Source of the DNA: Bryum argenteum
Taxonomy: Eukaryota > Streptophyta > Bryopsida > Bryales > Bryaceae
Direction of reading: 5' to 3'
DNA length: 64,000 nt
Assembly: GCA_037043015.1 (NCBI GenBank)
Contig: CM073322.1
Span: 20,161,601-20,225,600, forward strand
Both the position numbers and the translations under genes were made by a program. The notes under the pieces were generated by a model, which was not told the origin of the DNA, did not search any database, and saw nothing but the letters and a program-made list of their open reading frames with translations. Shown one piece after another: positions 1 through 13,159 of this stretch (positions are counted from its first letter, which is position 1; each line of letters begins with the position of its first letter).

Positions 1-982
<982 letters not shown>

Positions 983-1268
983 GGCCGATTGAGAATGGCT
1001 CCCGACCCAAAAATGATATCGATCGCGAGCAAATTGCAGAGGCGATCAACTGGGTAGTTTCTGCAAGCTGGAAAATTGCTAAAACGGGGACAGTGATCGG
1101 GCGTAACTTGATGGAGCTAGTGCGAGAGTGAGAGAATGTGAGCAGGTGCAGAGCTGTGAGCTAAACCCTAATTGAGATTCTGTTAGATAAGAATTGGGGA
1201 CTAGGTCCTGATAACATTCTGATAAGCTTCGTGATAGTACCGAATGTTTTTCAAATTCTCCACCTAAC

Positions 1269-2248
1269 TTAACCCCTAAACGTCCTTGAGGTATTTTTTA
1301 GCCAAAAACTCATTCTCAAAAAAAGTGATATAGATGAAAATAAAGATAAGCTATTCAGATCTTAACCGTACAAACTTGTAATAGACTTGTAGTAGATCAT
1401 GTGGACCAAGCCTTGACTCATGGGACCTCATAGATTGCGAGATCATAACATATTAGTGCGCAAAACAAGCTACAAAATATCATCATTTCCACTTTGAAGT
1501 GAAAATACTACCAACATGAAATTTTCAATCAAAAAATCAGCAACTAGAAAGTTGTTCATCTTCATCTCACATACACTCTTGTACCAAAAAAATTCATCAA
1601 AAAAAATCTTGGCTCAAATAGTAGCCTTGTAGTCGTGAAAACTGCCAAAAATTTTACTATGGAAAGATAGTCCAAAACTAGACCCCTCGCACTCAAATCC
1701 ATGCCTTTTCTTCAATACATCCTCGATTGGGTCAAGGTTTCTACCACTAAAAATAGACTATAATTGGAATCCATCCCAAAAAATAAAGTCAAAATCTAAC
1801 GGTGGATGAAGGAGATCTAGCTCTTCAAAAATCATCCATTTTTTCACTTTTTTCATCATCGAAACATCATTGCAAAGCCAATACCAAAGTTATCTAGTTA
1901 AAAAAACTTTCAACTACAAAGTTGTTGGGATGCATCTAAATATCAAATCCATGAAAAAAAATTGATGAAAAACTATTTTAGATTTCACATAATTGGCTTG
2001 CAATGGTAAAACATGCCAAATGTTTGAAAACCCAAAAACAAAAGGTGCCTTCACTAAAATCCATGCCATTTATTCATACTTTATTTTACAAGTCTGCAAT
2101 TTTTACCACATAAACTATACTTGATTTGTGACCTAACCCAAGTGATTTCGTCAAACACGGAGCTTGGATGAAGAAGTTATGGCTCTTCAAAGTTTCTGCC
2201 CTTCATCCAAAATGTCGTTTTTCGACACTAGGGACGTTTATGGGTTAA
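1269..2248. mobile_element. TTAA-flanked MITE, family A copy 1 (piggyBac-like ends)
   Basis: TTAA at 1269-1272 is followed by CCCCTAAACGTCC; the other end reads GGGACGTTTATGGG followed by TTAA at 2245-2248. The core is about 972 bp, AT-rich and non-coding. It is the inverted-orientation relative of the element at 13160-14133, sharing most of its internal sequence. The TTAA target duplication and CCC-initial terminal inverted repeat match the piggyBac superfamily pattern; no transposase is present, so it would be non-autonomous. Confidence 0.75.
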
Positions 2249-2679
2249 TCCGGTTCGGTTGCTGAACCAAAAGGTAAATTGCTCAATAATGGCTCAAATC
2301 TCATCTACATTCATCTGTGATGAATGTAGTTGGATGAATGTAGTTAGCCACATGTAGCGAAGTTAAGGGAGAGTGCTAAAAAAGGAAGCAATGGTGCAGC
2401 CCTAAATTTTTCAACTCTTAGGTATATAATAGCTTCATGTTTCAACAATATCATGTACTCATCTCAAACATCATAGGGTGTCAAACTAGGGTACCACGTA
2501 AGAAACAATAATGGTGTCCACCTCAAATTTATAAGGTCACCTTAAAAAATTATAGCAAATTAAAGAAGAGTCCAGAAGTTATGAATCCACTTTGACTATT
2601 CTTTAACTTACTTTCCCCATGCATGAAAATTTCTTTCACTGATATCTTCATTAGAGATTGGGATATCTGAAATTTAAGC

Positions 2680-2747
2680 CACTTTTTAGCACTCTCTCTT
2701 GGTCATGGGAGGGCACTTTTTAGCTCTCTCTTGGTCATGGGAGCGAT
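2680..2747. repeat. 34-bp tandem duplication
   Basis: Two adjacent near-identical copies of a segment beginning CACTTTTTAGC and ending TTGGTCATGGGAG, period about 34 bp. Non-coding. Confidence 0.7.
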
Positions 2748-2799
2748 TTGTGTGCTTGTGTAAAGTAAGTAAAAGATTGTTCTAATTGGAACTATCATT

Positions 2800-3573
2800 T
2801 TTAAACACTTCTAGAATCTATCTTCTTGCAAACTTTTGACGTTAAAGTTGTAGATGTTCCTAAAATGGAGGTAAGCTACTCAAATCTCAATTGTGTAATC
2901 TTATATTGAACTTAGTGCAGGCCATGTATATTGGATCTTATATAGAAGTTTATGATTCTTACTTCTCGTTGAAGTGCTACTACCAAACCTACTACAATTA
3001 AAGAATCCCTGATGAAATGATTGTCCACCTTTGTCTCAAAATCTGTTTTGTTACACAAAAATAATCTCCAAAAATAAATTTGGCTCAAGTGGTGAAACGA
3101 TTGCCCAACCCACACAAGTATCCATGTCTTTGACCCATTGCACTAGAACAAATTCCATGTTCTTGTCACATTTTGGATTGGGCTAAGAAATTTATTGCAT
3201 TATCTATGTTCAAAAATTCAACCCAAAATACAGCTAAAATTCAATAGTAAATAAAAAATATATAGTTGCTCGAGAAATACCTGTTATTTTGGTTACTTCA
3301 GTATAAAAAATCATTACATATCCAATACCTAGATCATTTCAGTTTTGAAGTTGTTGGACTTAATCTTAGATATACACTCAAGTTCAAAAAAATCATGTAA
3401 AACTAATTACGATTCAAATAATTGGTAAAACATGTTTCATGTTCTTAAACCTCAAATCAAAAGTTGTTGGCTCAAAAGTGCATGTTGTGAATTTATACTA
3501 CTTTTGGATGGGTTTGAAAATTTATTACAAGGGCTAGATTTCAAATGGAATCCTTGAGACGTTTAGGAGCTAT
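2800..3573. mobile_element. Old diverged family A element (TTAA-type MITE)
   Basis: The segment follows the internal order of the element at 1269-2248 (a TAAGCTA-CTCAAATCTCAA block, a TTGGCTCAAGTGG block, a GAAGTTGTTGG block) at clearly lower identity. It ends in GAGACGTTTAGGAG, a decayed version of the GGGACGTTTATGGG terminus. The target site has decayed to CTAT. The left boundary is approximate. Same orientation as the copy at 1269. Confidence 0.55.
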
Positions 3574-3972
3574 TTGATAGAATTATGGTGGTGGTTCAAG
3601 AGAGGCAATTAGGCATTGGAAAGCTTAGGGTATTCAAAAGGACTGTCCAACACTACTTTTAAGGAAATTCTTGAATATGACCTATGCATAAGTGAATAGG
3701 CCAAATCACCTATTCTATCGTAAATGTCGGCCAAATCATTCATTTGCAAGTGATTCATTTTAAAGATTTTGTTATGTACACTAATTACACTCAATAATAA
3801 AGTTGTTCCATATGGTTATGTGTTCAATTTTCAATTTTCAATTTTCAACCCCGGATATCTATAGGGATGTTACCAAGGCAAGCAATTCTTGTGCATGGGG
3901 GAATCAGTAGAAGATAGAGCAAGTGGAATCATCATTTTTGGGCGCGTGGACAATGAGTTATAAATTTCATTA

Positions 3973-4141
3973 GTTGGAGAAATGGATGTTCCAAAAATGG
4001 TGCCCTAAAGTGACACCATTTGCAGTGAAGTTGGAGAAATGGGTGTTCCAAAAATGGTGCCTTAAAGTGACATCATTTGCAATGAAGTTGGAGAAATGGG
4101 TATTCCAAAAATGGTGCCCTAAAGTGACACCATTTGCAATC
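3973..4141. repeat. 57-bp tandem repeat, three copies
   Basis: Copies start at 3973, 4030 and 4087, each beginning GTTGGAGAAATGG and containing CCAAAAATGGTGCC and AAAGTGACA. Copies differ by a few bases. No gene is seen around it. Confidence 0.85.
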
Positions 4142-5204
4142 TGTACATGATACTATAGTATAGGAAATATATAGCAAAGATTACTAAAAGCTCCATTATG
4201 GAACTTGATCCATCTTAGACCACCTTACTATTTAATTAGTGCATGCAGTTTGGGATATTGGAATGGTTGCTTTCTGTGGGGCCTCTCGAGAGAGATGAGC
4301 TTCACGTCAGCTCTTTCATATCTGAATGTGTACAACACATTCCTCACAGTATGAACGGGTTCATGTCTAAAATCCTTCCGATCGCCAACCTTGCAAGACC
4401 CTGAGCTCCAGGAATGACTGGCTGATTTCCTTGACATTCTGTTGCTGATATTCTTCACCTTTCAGTTGAAACAACATGGACTAGATCTCCATCTTGAACG
4501 GCAATTTGCAATTGATTTGTGACCAGAATAGGTCTGATAAATGAGCAAAAGGGGTTCATGCATAATAAAATTTCTTGCGACGGATCCCTTAGGTCACTCT
4601 CACAGAGCAATTGTGAGTATACGAACCAGGCGAGGAACGTGCCATTGCTCACAGGAGCCGGAAGAGGCTTTGTTGCGCATGAATTCCTTCGAGTAGACTT
4701 GCAGTCAAAGTCAAGGAGCTTTGGACTGAAAAAGCTCAATTTGCTTTGCGCCATGTTAGCAAAGTGAGTCTCACAGTCAAAGTCAAGACGCTTTGGACTG
4801 AAAAAGCTCAATTTCTTTTCCGTCATGTTAGCAAAATGAGTCTCGCAGTTTCTTCAGTTCCTTCACAATCTGAACATTCCGTCGACAAACGATGGAGGTG
4901 TGATTGGCAATTGAAGTTGCCATGTTTGACTGATAATATTATTCAAGTTTAGCATGAAAACGCTAAACATACAGATTAGTGTAATTGCCATCCAACACTA
5001 TGAAAAAATTAGTTTCTAACTGGCCGCTACTTATTTCTCATGTAAACCCTGGGTTCGCCCTAAATGAAGTACTTAATTTGGGGTGCCATGGAATCAGCCA
5101 TGGAGGATGTGAAACCCTAAGAGTACCGAAGTACGAGCGCTGGAAAATGCTCAATGGAATGTACGATAGAAGAATTGGAAACAGAAAACTAACTTACATA
5201 TGAT
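4142..5204. other. Intergenic region, no recognised gene
   Basis: Slightly GC-richer than the repeats to the left. It contains short open frames on both strands, the longest 123 codons on the minus strand (4455-4826), with no family I recognise. A 72-bp tandem duplication lies at 4702-4845. It is directly downstream of the minus-strand RAD52-2-like gene, so part of it may be that gene's 3' UTR. Confidence 0.4.
4702..4845. repeat. 72-bp tandem duplication
   Basis: Two copies starting at 4702 and 4774, each beginning CAGTCAAAGTCAAG and containing CTTTGGACTGAAAAAGCTCA, then ATGTTAGCAAA. The period is a multiple of three, so on the minus strand it gives a 24-residue repeat (KLSFFSPK...LDFDC), but there is no other sign of coding. 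Confidence 0.8.
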
Positions 5205-5798
5205 CTAATCTTCGTGGTAGAGGTAGAGGCCCAAGCCGAAGCGAGCGCAAGCTCTCCGAAAGGCCATACCCTCGGCCTTCTGCACAGGATCGCCGAACCC
5301 TGCATCGGCCATAGCCGCGGTCCCGGAAGCCTCCCGCCAAGTCTCGCCATCGGAGCCTCGAATGGTGACACGGTACACCACAGACACGGTCGAGCCTTCT
5401 TTGGAGAACACCACATTTCTTACTTCGCCACTCCACCCGGGCGCGTAGAAGCTGAGCATGCGATTCGCGTGGTACCACGGAATGTACTTGAACTCCGTCC
5501 CGTCCTCACTCCGGGACTTCAGCACCTTCTCCGGCACCCGCTTGTTCATGTCGCGCAGTATCTCCGCCAGCGGGCGAGTTATGAGCGACGGCTCCCTTGA
5601 GGCTTCCATTGGGACCGCGTAGGGGCTCACGTATGGCCCCGGTTTGCCCCCTCCCATGGCTGCCATTGCTACTCCTCCTCTGCTGGTCCTAATCCGCAAC
5701 CCTGTCATCGTCTTCTTGGTTTTCATCGGCCCATTCTGATGCTGCAAAGGCACCCCGCACAGGGATGCAGCCCCCGATGTCCAGATCGCCGACGCCAT
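5205..5798 (-). CDS. RAD52-2: RAD52-2/ODB-like organellar single-strand-annealing protein
   Basis: Plant RAD52-2-type proteins bind single-stranded DNA, promote annealing and act in chloroplast DNA recombination and repair. This 197-residue single-exon protein starts at the ATG ending at 5798 and stops with TAG at 5205-5207. Residues 1-55 are a Ser/Arg/Gly-rich, acid-poor leader consistent with a plastid transit peptide. The conserved domain runs from about residue 71 (SLITRPLAEILRDMNKRVPE), through IPWYHANRMLSFYAPGW (106-122), GEVRNVVF, VYRVTIRGSDGE and finally RACARFGLGLYLYHED at the C terminus. That C-terminal ending is characteristic of the RAD52-2 branch as I remember the Arabidopsis protein. 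Length is slightly above the Arabidopsis homologue because of the leader. Intact, GC-rich, no odd residues seen. Whether it is plastid or mitochondrial (ODB1-like) cannot be settled from the leader alone. Confidence 0.9.
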   Translation of the reverse strand: MASAIWTSGAASLCGVPLQHQNGPMKTKKTMTGLRIRTSRGGVAMAAMGGGKPGPYVSPYAVPMEASREPSLITRPLAEILRDMNKRVPEKVLKSRSEDGTEFKYIPWYHANRMLSFYAPGWSGEVRNVVFSKEGSTVSVVYRVTIRGSDGETWREASGTAAMADAGFGDPVQKAEGMAFRRACARFGLGLYLYHED

Positions 5799-5829
5799 AG
5801 CTCACAATTTGGCGACAAAACTAGCAAAG

Positions 5830-6700
5830 TTCAACACTACACCACCAAGAGGATGAAGTCGAAGTCACTACTTTGGGCTTGGGACGGGAAGCAACCTGTA
5901 CAGAAGGGTGCAAAAAGTTGTAGCGCTTTTGCAATGAGTCTGCCATCTTTGACTTCCAAACGTCCATGCCCATTGGGATTGGGTCTCCTTGAAGGTACTA
6001 GAAAAACTACTATCATAAAATTGATTGATTTTGGAAATGGAAGATTTTGAAGTTTGCTTTCTTGGACGTTTAAGTTGCAATGTTGGTGGAGAAGAAGTGA
6101 ATGTCTTTTGGAAATTTGCAAGGTTGACCAAAAGTACTATATAAGAGTTGTTGATTAGTGCTTCAAAAGTTGATTGTGAGACTGAACACTAGATGTTATA
6201 AGTCACTTTAGTGCTATAATACTAATCTTCAGAACAAAATATACTAAATGTGAAAGCATGGATGTTTAAAGGAAGGGGAAGAGTTATGATTGGTGTGATG
6301 TTTGACCAAGTGCTCGTAAATGCCTTTATTGATTTTGAAAACCCAAGATAAGTTTTGATAGTGAGAAAAAAAATGAATGAAGAAAAGACAACTTGTGGGT
6401 TGCAAACTACTTGCAATATCTCAAAAGAAGATAACAAGCATACGAATTTTTAAAACAATAAAAGTAAAAGGAAATAATTGCAAATGCAATGGAATATTTG
6501 AATTGCATAAGACATTTAAGAATCACTTATGTGTCATAAAGATTGAGGCATACATCAAATGCTACTACCAAAAACACCATAAGAAATGATAGGAAATCAT
6601 AACATATCATACAAATTCTTGATGTATAAAGGAAGACCTACAGATGTAGAATGAAATAGAGAAATGTACAAAAAATGAAAGAAGTGAATGGTGGAATCGT
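5830..6700. other. AT-rich intergenic DNA upstream of the RAD52-2-like gene
   Basis: This should include the promoter of the minus-strand gene. I see no convincing TATA box or conserved motif, and no coding sequence. Confidence 0.4.
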
Positions 6701-6719
6701 AAGGACTCTATCCCTCTAT

Positions 6720-6945
6720 TTTATAGTACCTTATACTACGCCATATTTTACTTTTTACATTTTTCACTACTTTTTAGTGTTTAATGGTAATTTATACTAA
6801 TTCATATTATCTTATATTATTTTATACTACATCACATTGATTCACACTACATTGTACTATTGCATACAATTTTATACTCTTTTATACTTTTTCATACTAG
6901 TTCATAATAATTTATACTATCTTATACTATTTTCTTATAGTTTTT
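6720..6945. repeat. Degenerate TTTATACTA simple repeat
   Basis: Short irregular repeats around TTTATACTA, CTTATACTA and TTCATACTA, roughly 9-11 bp apart, without a fixed period. Confidence 0.6.
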
Positions 6946-7615
6946 ACTAGAATGAAGATAAATTCCAACCTATTTAGAAGCTTGCATAAATAGAGTGTTT
7001 AACCTATCCTTGAATATATGCACGAAGGTCATCACACAAATGGCAAGACATTTTATCCCTTTTGGAGTGAACATTGTGCTAGTTCCTACCTAGCCACTAG
7101 TGCTAAAAAATCCTAACATGGTACCTCTCCAAAGGTCTTTGAGGTACTTATACAACAAGTGTAAGTACTCATTTTGATTGCCCAATAAAAGGGTCGCAAT
7201 TGAGCCGGACGTGACTGCAAGGGAGTCCTTCCAAGCAATAGAATCCTTAATTCTATTTGAGTAAGCAATTGCAACCATAGAGCAACTATAGGTTCAGTAT
7301 GTAAATTAGTTACAAAAGAGCAACCTCATGTAATTTTATCACATATAGTAAACAGTGGATCGCCATTAATGCAATAGAAGTGGCTCTAATGGTCATCAAC
7401 TATCAATCAATGATCTACAATTCAAATCCGGAGGGCTTTTGGGCTATTTCTACTTTAAAATCCTTAAGTTTTATGTGATCCAAAATTTACACTAGATATT
7501 CTAGTCTTATAAAAGGTGGAAGTATCATTACAACTCCTTCTATTTTTCAATTGCAGCCAATGACTTCACAAACACTAGCAACCGATTCAATCTCTATTCT
7601 AGGTAATTTACATAC

Positions 7616-8430
7616 TTAACCCCTAAAGTCGAAAGCCCCCAAAACTGTCAGGACTCCTCAAAAGCACCCCCTTTCAATGCAAGATGAAATTCTTAAAATT
7701 TTGACGTGATCTCAAGTATGTAACCATAAGATCTTCTACCTTACTTGTCCATGTATGTGTGTATCAGAACTTAGTTTGAAATCCCTTACCAATTGTGAGA
7801 TCATAACATTCAAAGTTGAAAAAAAAGTTTTTTCCCTAATTGCCGAATGGGTTCGAAGTTTTTTGTGAGCCCAAAAAACCAATTTCAAGAGTAAACTTGA
7901 AGAGAGGCTCTTCAAATTCTTGTTCCTTGGTGAGTTAGGAACATGTACATGCAATTTTTACTCTCATGCGTCCCATAAAACCTAAAGAAATGCTTGATTG
8001 TTCACATGGAGGTATGCTAAAATTCAACTTCAAAGGCCCCTCTTTGATAACAAAAATGGCATGTGAAGAATAATTGGATGAAAGATCCAAATGGTGAAAC
8101 TATGCCTTAAAACCTTATTTCCAAGTAAAAATAACAAAACTTGAAAAAATGTAACATCTCAATTTTTGGTGAATTTTTGAAGTTCTTGTGATCTTATTTA
8201 TTTTGGGCAGATTTTGAGAATAAACGAGCATATACCTCGGTTTGGGCAATTTTGGGCAGATTTCAAATAGTATTTTCAAACTTTGACTATAAATATCTCC
8301 TAAAGTATGAGGAATTTTAAAGCATGAAATGACTTTTCGGAAAGCTAATTGGAAAACTCTTCAACCTACAAAAGGTTTTAATTGTGTACGGGCTAAATAC
8401 AGTAAATGGGGGCCTGAATTTAGGAGTAAT
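7616..8430. mobile_element. TTAA-type MITE, family E copy 1
   Basis: TTAA at 7616-7619 is followed by CCCCTAAAGTCGAAAGCCCCC. The other end, GGGGGCCTGAATTTAGGAG followed by TAAT, is an imperfect inverted copy with a decayed target site. The core is about 806 bp. A second copy starts at 61111 and shares internal blocks (CATGGAGGTATG, CATGCAATTTTTACTCTCATGCG, ATTTTTGGTGAATTTTTG). No coding sequence. Confidence 0.6.
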
Positions 8431-8464
8431 TTTCAATTGCAAACATCCTACAATTCAATTTACA

Positions 8465-8524
8465 AAAAAAATAAATAAATAAATAAATAATGATAATAAT
8501 AATTAAAAAATAAATAAATAAATT
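8465..8524. repeat. AAAT/AAT microsatellite
   Basis: Runs of AAAT and AAT units in a 60-bp stretch. Confidence 0.85.
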
Positions 8525-8534
8525 GTAGTACTGT

Positions 8535-8700
8535 ACTTCAGGGGCAACTTTGTCACCCCTTGGTCGGATAATTAATTTCAAATCTCAGTGTTCCGCAATA
8601 ATAAAAAAGCAAATTTTTTCAATTCATCTTGTCCAGGAAATAAATAAATGTAAGTTCGACTTTCATCCACAATTGATAAACTTTCATTCAAATACTTCCT
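8535..8700. repeat. Direct repeat, left copy
   Basis: This segment (blocks CGGATAATTAATTTCAAA, AGGAAATAAATAA, TTTTCATCCACAATTGAT-like, TTTCATT) recurs in the same orientation at about 9715-9870 with clear divergence. The pair brackets the GC-rich interval 8860-9640. Confidence 0.7.
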
Positions 8701-8865
8701 TCTCTCTTTCTGTACAGAGACAAAACGGGATAAAAATATCATGTATTTATAAGATAGAGCTCAATTTAGGGACGCACTATATTCTGTCAACATGTAGAAT
8801 CAACATCTTTACTGAAATACAGTATGTTGATCTAGCGAATGTAGCCATTGCACACTGATACTACG

Positions 8866-9081
8866 CTACTCAAGACTTGCATAAATGGACATAGCAACCA
8901 GAGGAGCCAACAAGCCAGCTCCAATGTCGAACTGGGCAGGTGCGGCACCGGCATCCATATTCCCGTTGATGGGAGCATGGGCGACTCCCAAGACATTAGC
9001 GACTGCCGCATTCGCCTGCCCCTGTCCAATTACGTGTGCGCCCGGGTGGGCTGCACCCAGTCTTGCGTTTGCTTGATCCAT
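8866..9081 (-). CDS. Possible last exon of a small Ala/Gly-rich protein gene, unrecognised
   Basis: An open frame of 71 codons from ATG 9081 to TAG at 8866 sits in a GC-rich island within AT-rich DNA. The peptide is rich in A, G, N and P and ends in a hydrophobic stretch (AGLLAPLVAMSIYASLE), a layout seen in arabinogalactan-type or GPI-signalled small proteins. There is no N-terminal signal peptide in this piece. The frame stays open upstream to an acceptor-like GTTCAG or CAAGCAG near 9090-9103, so an upstream exon (GC-rich DNA up to about 9640) is plausible. I could not find a convincing first exon. The arabinogalactan idea rests on composition only. Confidence 0.35.
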   Translation of the reverse strand: MDQANARLGAAHPGAHVIGQGQANAAVANVLGVAHAPINGNMDAGAAPAQFDIGAGLLAPLVAMSIYASLE

Positions 9082-9714
9082 CGTCACCGGCTGCTTGGAA
9101 ACTGAACAGCGACAAACAAACAGGGGTCAGCAAACACGATCGATTGTACACAGTGCATGAGGATCCACTAGCTAGAACTGATAGCTTAATTGCATGAGAG
9201 CAATTCACAAACCCAGTGACAACCCACTAGACAAACTCAGCGTGCTAGTTCGTCACGGGTCGAAGTATAAAATGTTAACATATCTGAATTTAGCAGGTGA
9301 ACGGAGGATGGGATGTAGCTTAGTCTCGATCATGTAAGCATGTAATCAGCCAGATCGACTGAGCCAGTCGATCAAATGCGGGAGAAGAGATCGCAATGAA
9401 GCATTGGAGGAAAGCCTGGAGTTCCAAGTACATGGAGAAGTAACTCACCACAACCAGAGTTCGAACGACTCCACGCGTTGCTCCCAGAATGTAAAAAGGC
9501 GATGTTGGCAAGGTGCTAATCCTCTAGGCTGACTCGAAAGTCCAGTCTCAGTGTCGTCGTGTGATCCTTCGAGGCTTCCTCTTCCACAATTACATCTAAT
9601 CAATCGAGTCAGAAATTCCGATTATGAAACTCTCTATGGTGGACTATCATCGCCGCCCACGGAAAAAACCTTCGTACCTTTTTCCGCTCTATACTTCCGT
9701 GCTTAAGGTGTACT

Positions 9715-9870
9715 ATTGTCTCACCTCGGTCGAATAATTAATTAATTTCAAAATTAAACTTCCGGCAGTAAATAAAGCAATTTTTTAATATTCATCTTTT
9801 TGAGGAAATAAATAACTATAAATTCGATTTTCATCCACAATTGATGAAGTTTCATTGAATGACTGTGTCT
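9715..9870. repeat. Direct repeat, right copy
   Basis: Same-orientation, diverged copy of 8535-8700, sharing TCGAATAATTAATT, GAGGAAATAAATAA and TTTTCATCCACAATTGATG. Confidence 0.7.
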
Positions 9871-9879
9871 TATGTCATC

Positions 9880-12580
9880 ATCTTGTTTGGAAAGTGGCAG
9901 CCGCCCTTTAATTTAACTTACCCTAAACGTTTGGTAACCTTTACTTAACCAACCCTAATGTTTTTTCCCTCATGGGTGTTAGCTTGTGCAAGTGGTAGTT
10001 TGTCAAGGTGTTTCTAAGAGCTTTGTAACATTGCGATCATGACTTTGCACAGCTGCACGTCAAGATAGAGTCATGCAGATGGAGCAGTCTAGGGAAGAAA
10101 AAGTTGAAAAGCGTCCAGTCACTAGGCCCAAGATTCAAATCGAAGTTGTACTTCTCCTTATCAAACAGGAGAGAGCTATTGCAACACCATAACCACAACA
10201 TCTAGAGGTTCATACAAAAATTGATTCAACCATCTCTTTCGTATCTTATTTATGCCATTGTAACACATCATAGGAGTCTTGGTCGTGCTCTAAGGGCCGG
10301 TTTACACTTCGGTTGAAAGGCCCCCGGTAGGTTAAGAATGCTTGGTCAAGACATGGTTATAGAGGGCAAATGGTGGATGTGCCGGAGAAGAATTAAAGGC
10401 AATAAAAAATTACTTAAGAAGTCTTGATAAGTTGTAGATTGAACACCTAATGGAAAACCACCGGAGAAGTCTACTGGAGACGTCCACCAATGAAAAGAAG
10501 TTAACTATATGGTAAAGGTTAGCTCGGATAAAACTCCATACTATTCCCCAAATTGACATTCTACCCAAAAAATCATAAAAATAGTGTGCTCATGAAAAAA
10601 TAAATGTATATGTATGGCAATTTATTTGGAAAATTTTCAAAACTTAAAATCTACTAAACCGTCTCTTGAAAATTCTCAATCTTAATTTTAAAGCTTAATT
10701 AAGATTATTCATACATGTTCACTTGTCTATATATTATTTACTCGTTGAAATGAATCAGTCCTTGATAACAATTACATTGATCAAGAATAATATGAAATTA
10801 TTAATATTCATAATTTTGTCTGAGAAACTTCTAATATCCTTGGTTACAATCTATTGTATTGTGATTGCTTATATGAAATGTTAATTATAATGTTGTTGAT
10901 CAAAGGATATAGTTCTTTTCGAGGAAATAACTTCAGAGCTTAGAAGATGTGGAACCAGAAACAACCAACACTGCATTCTCACAGAGTTACTCAAAAAACC
11001 CGACAAGAAGGAGCAATGTATTATACTCAAGAAACCCGACAAGAAATCACTATTCCGGAGAAGTCCTTATCCAAAAAGTACGGTCAAATAAGCTGCCATG
11101 TCACTTAATCGTGCATGACAAAATTTCTCAACCTTTACTAAGTGCAGATATCTACCTGTGAAGAGTGAGATTTTTGACCAATTACAATCCAAAAATATTT
11201 ATTTTTCCATAGCCGGTGGACTTATTCACCCTAGTCTAAACCAACTTTAAAATATTTGCAAGTGATATGCAAGTTACCAGGTCAATCTATTTTAATTCAA
11301 ATCCTCAAACTGTAGCCTTTTAAAAATTTGAAAGTAAAAGAAGATTTACGGTTCTTCTTAGAATGGATACAGGATTTTGTGGTAGAAAATTAAATTGGAA
11401 CTTTAAAAAGTGTACAAGAGCAACCATGAAGCTATCAAATGATTGGGAGCAACAAGGTTTACAAATTGCACAACGAATTGTATAAGTTGTTTAAACTCAT
11501 TCAATCTCACCTTAGTTCTTTATCAATACGGATCGAACATGGATACATCTAGTAGCAATAAGAGGCGCTCACACTTGGACCAGAAAAACTTCTAAACATG
11601 TTCAAGTCCTTGGTATCGATGACAAGATGCAGATCATTATTGCATTATCGTCTTCTTCTGTTCGAGACTTATTACCTTTTTGTTACCTTTTTGTTACTTC
11701 AAATCATATTTACAATATCTACAGAGAGATGTCTTCCTTCTTGAAATGCTGGCCGCCTAGTCTGTAAAATAATTGATTGAAATTTGACATTCTCTAACAA
11801 ACATTCGAGCATCTTAACAACTTGCTAGTAATTTGTTAAAGAGATACTACAGCCTTATAGAAGAAAAGAAGTGTTAGAGTTGGGTTAGATGCAGAATCAA
11901 AGTTGATCCGGATTTTTTACAAGTGAACTATTTATATCTTGAAGGAATTTATTTCTTGGTAAAAGGAGAGTGATAAAGTATCGAGTAAATAGAGTGAAAC
12001 AAAAGTTCAATAGAACATTTTAAATCATTTGTTTTGAAAGTTGAATATGATTGCTTCTTAAAAAGTATCGATTCATGATATTGTGAACGCTTCAATTACT
12101 AATATCAAAAAATATATCATTTTGAGGTTAAAAGTACAACTTCTAATAGTAAATAAAGACATTAAAAAACGCTTTTGTAAACATATTAAACGCAACTACA
12201 AGTTTTAGGAAAAAACCAAAATTACTGAGAGTCAAATTGTGAACGTTTTCTATAATCACAATAAATATTGTCATTAAAATCAAGTTACTACAATATTAGA
12301 AGAAGAAACTTTGATTTCGGTAGCATTTGTGAGGCTAAATTCTATTTGCTCGTTTCTAGCTTTCAAGTTGGGCCGCGAGGGGGTGCAACTTATTTAGTCA
12401 TTCAAGCAATGGACTAAATTGCAAGACCCCAAAATTTAGACTTAAAATTCAACAAGCAAGCATATAAGCAAAACGTGACGAACTTCAAGCAGCGCTTCCA
12501 CGCGGGTCCCTTACCCAAATTCAAATTGCAAACGGGACAATCAAATCAGCATACACGAACAAGAAGACAGACATTCATAT
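9880..12580. other. AT-rich intergenic DNA, no recognised gene
   Basis: No open frame of note and no family recognised. At 10288 a TAA-GGGCCGGTTTACACTTCGG sequence looks like one end of a Harbinger-type MITE (compare 26571-26938), but no matching end was found. At 10970-11060 a CAAGAAACCCGACAAGAA-like segment occurs twice. Confidence 0.4.
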
Positions 12581-13159
12581 ATGAATCTCAAACACAACTT
12601 CACCAAACTTAATCCCCATTATTACAATCGAACTCTGAAGATTACGGGTATGTCACATCGCAGTGTCATTTCGGCACTCCGCATTGACAGAGGGCTGCAT
12701 ATCTTACTGACACCCGATGCATCAAAAAAGACATGTATGATGAAAGACAACTCCTCCGTGGTTGTGCGCAACGAGCACGGTGGTGGGTGCTCACCACTAT
12801 CATTGAAGTACAAGTCCTAAACGATTTTTAAGAAAGAGATTGATCGACGTTTATAGATTTCACTTTAAAAATTTCAGAAACTTTTTTTAATATTTATATC
12901 TATCTTGTGATTTATTACATTTATTCATGTTGTATGATTTTAAAATTTTAATTTTAATTTTATTTATTAAACTTCATGTATTAAATTTGTTTACGTTTGA
13001 TTTAGATTTATAAATAATTTTCATTTAAAAAAATTATCTTTTATTTTTCTTAAATAGTTTGAGATTTTTGTTACACATAATTCATTTTTCCATATATTTT
13101 CACCGTGAGGTTGATTCTCTCAGATAATAAAATTGATTATAGTGATTTTTAAATATGTT

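Noticed and set aside
4455-4826. 123-codon minus-strand gene downstream of RAD52-2
   Set aside because: Its only regularity is the 72-bp tandem duplication. It has no recognised domain and no splice or promoter support.
8535-9870. LTR retrotransposon with short LTRs
   Set aside because: The direct repeats lack TG...CA ends, a primer-binding site and any gag or pol similarity between them.
10930-11720. Remnant of a copia-type element
   Set aside because: Short peptide-like fragments could be imagined, but no motif of any retroelement protein is recognisable.
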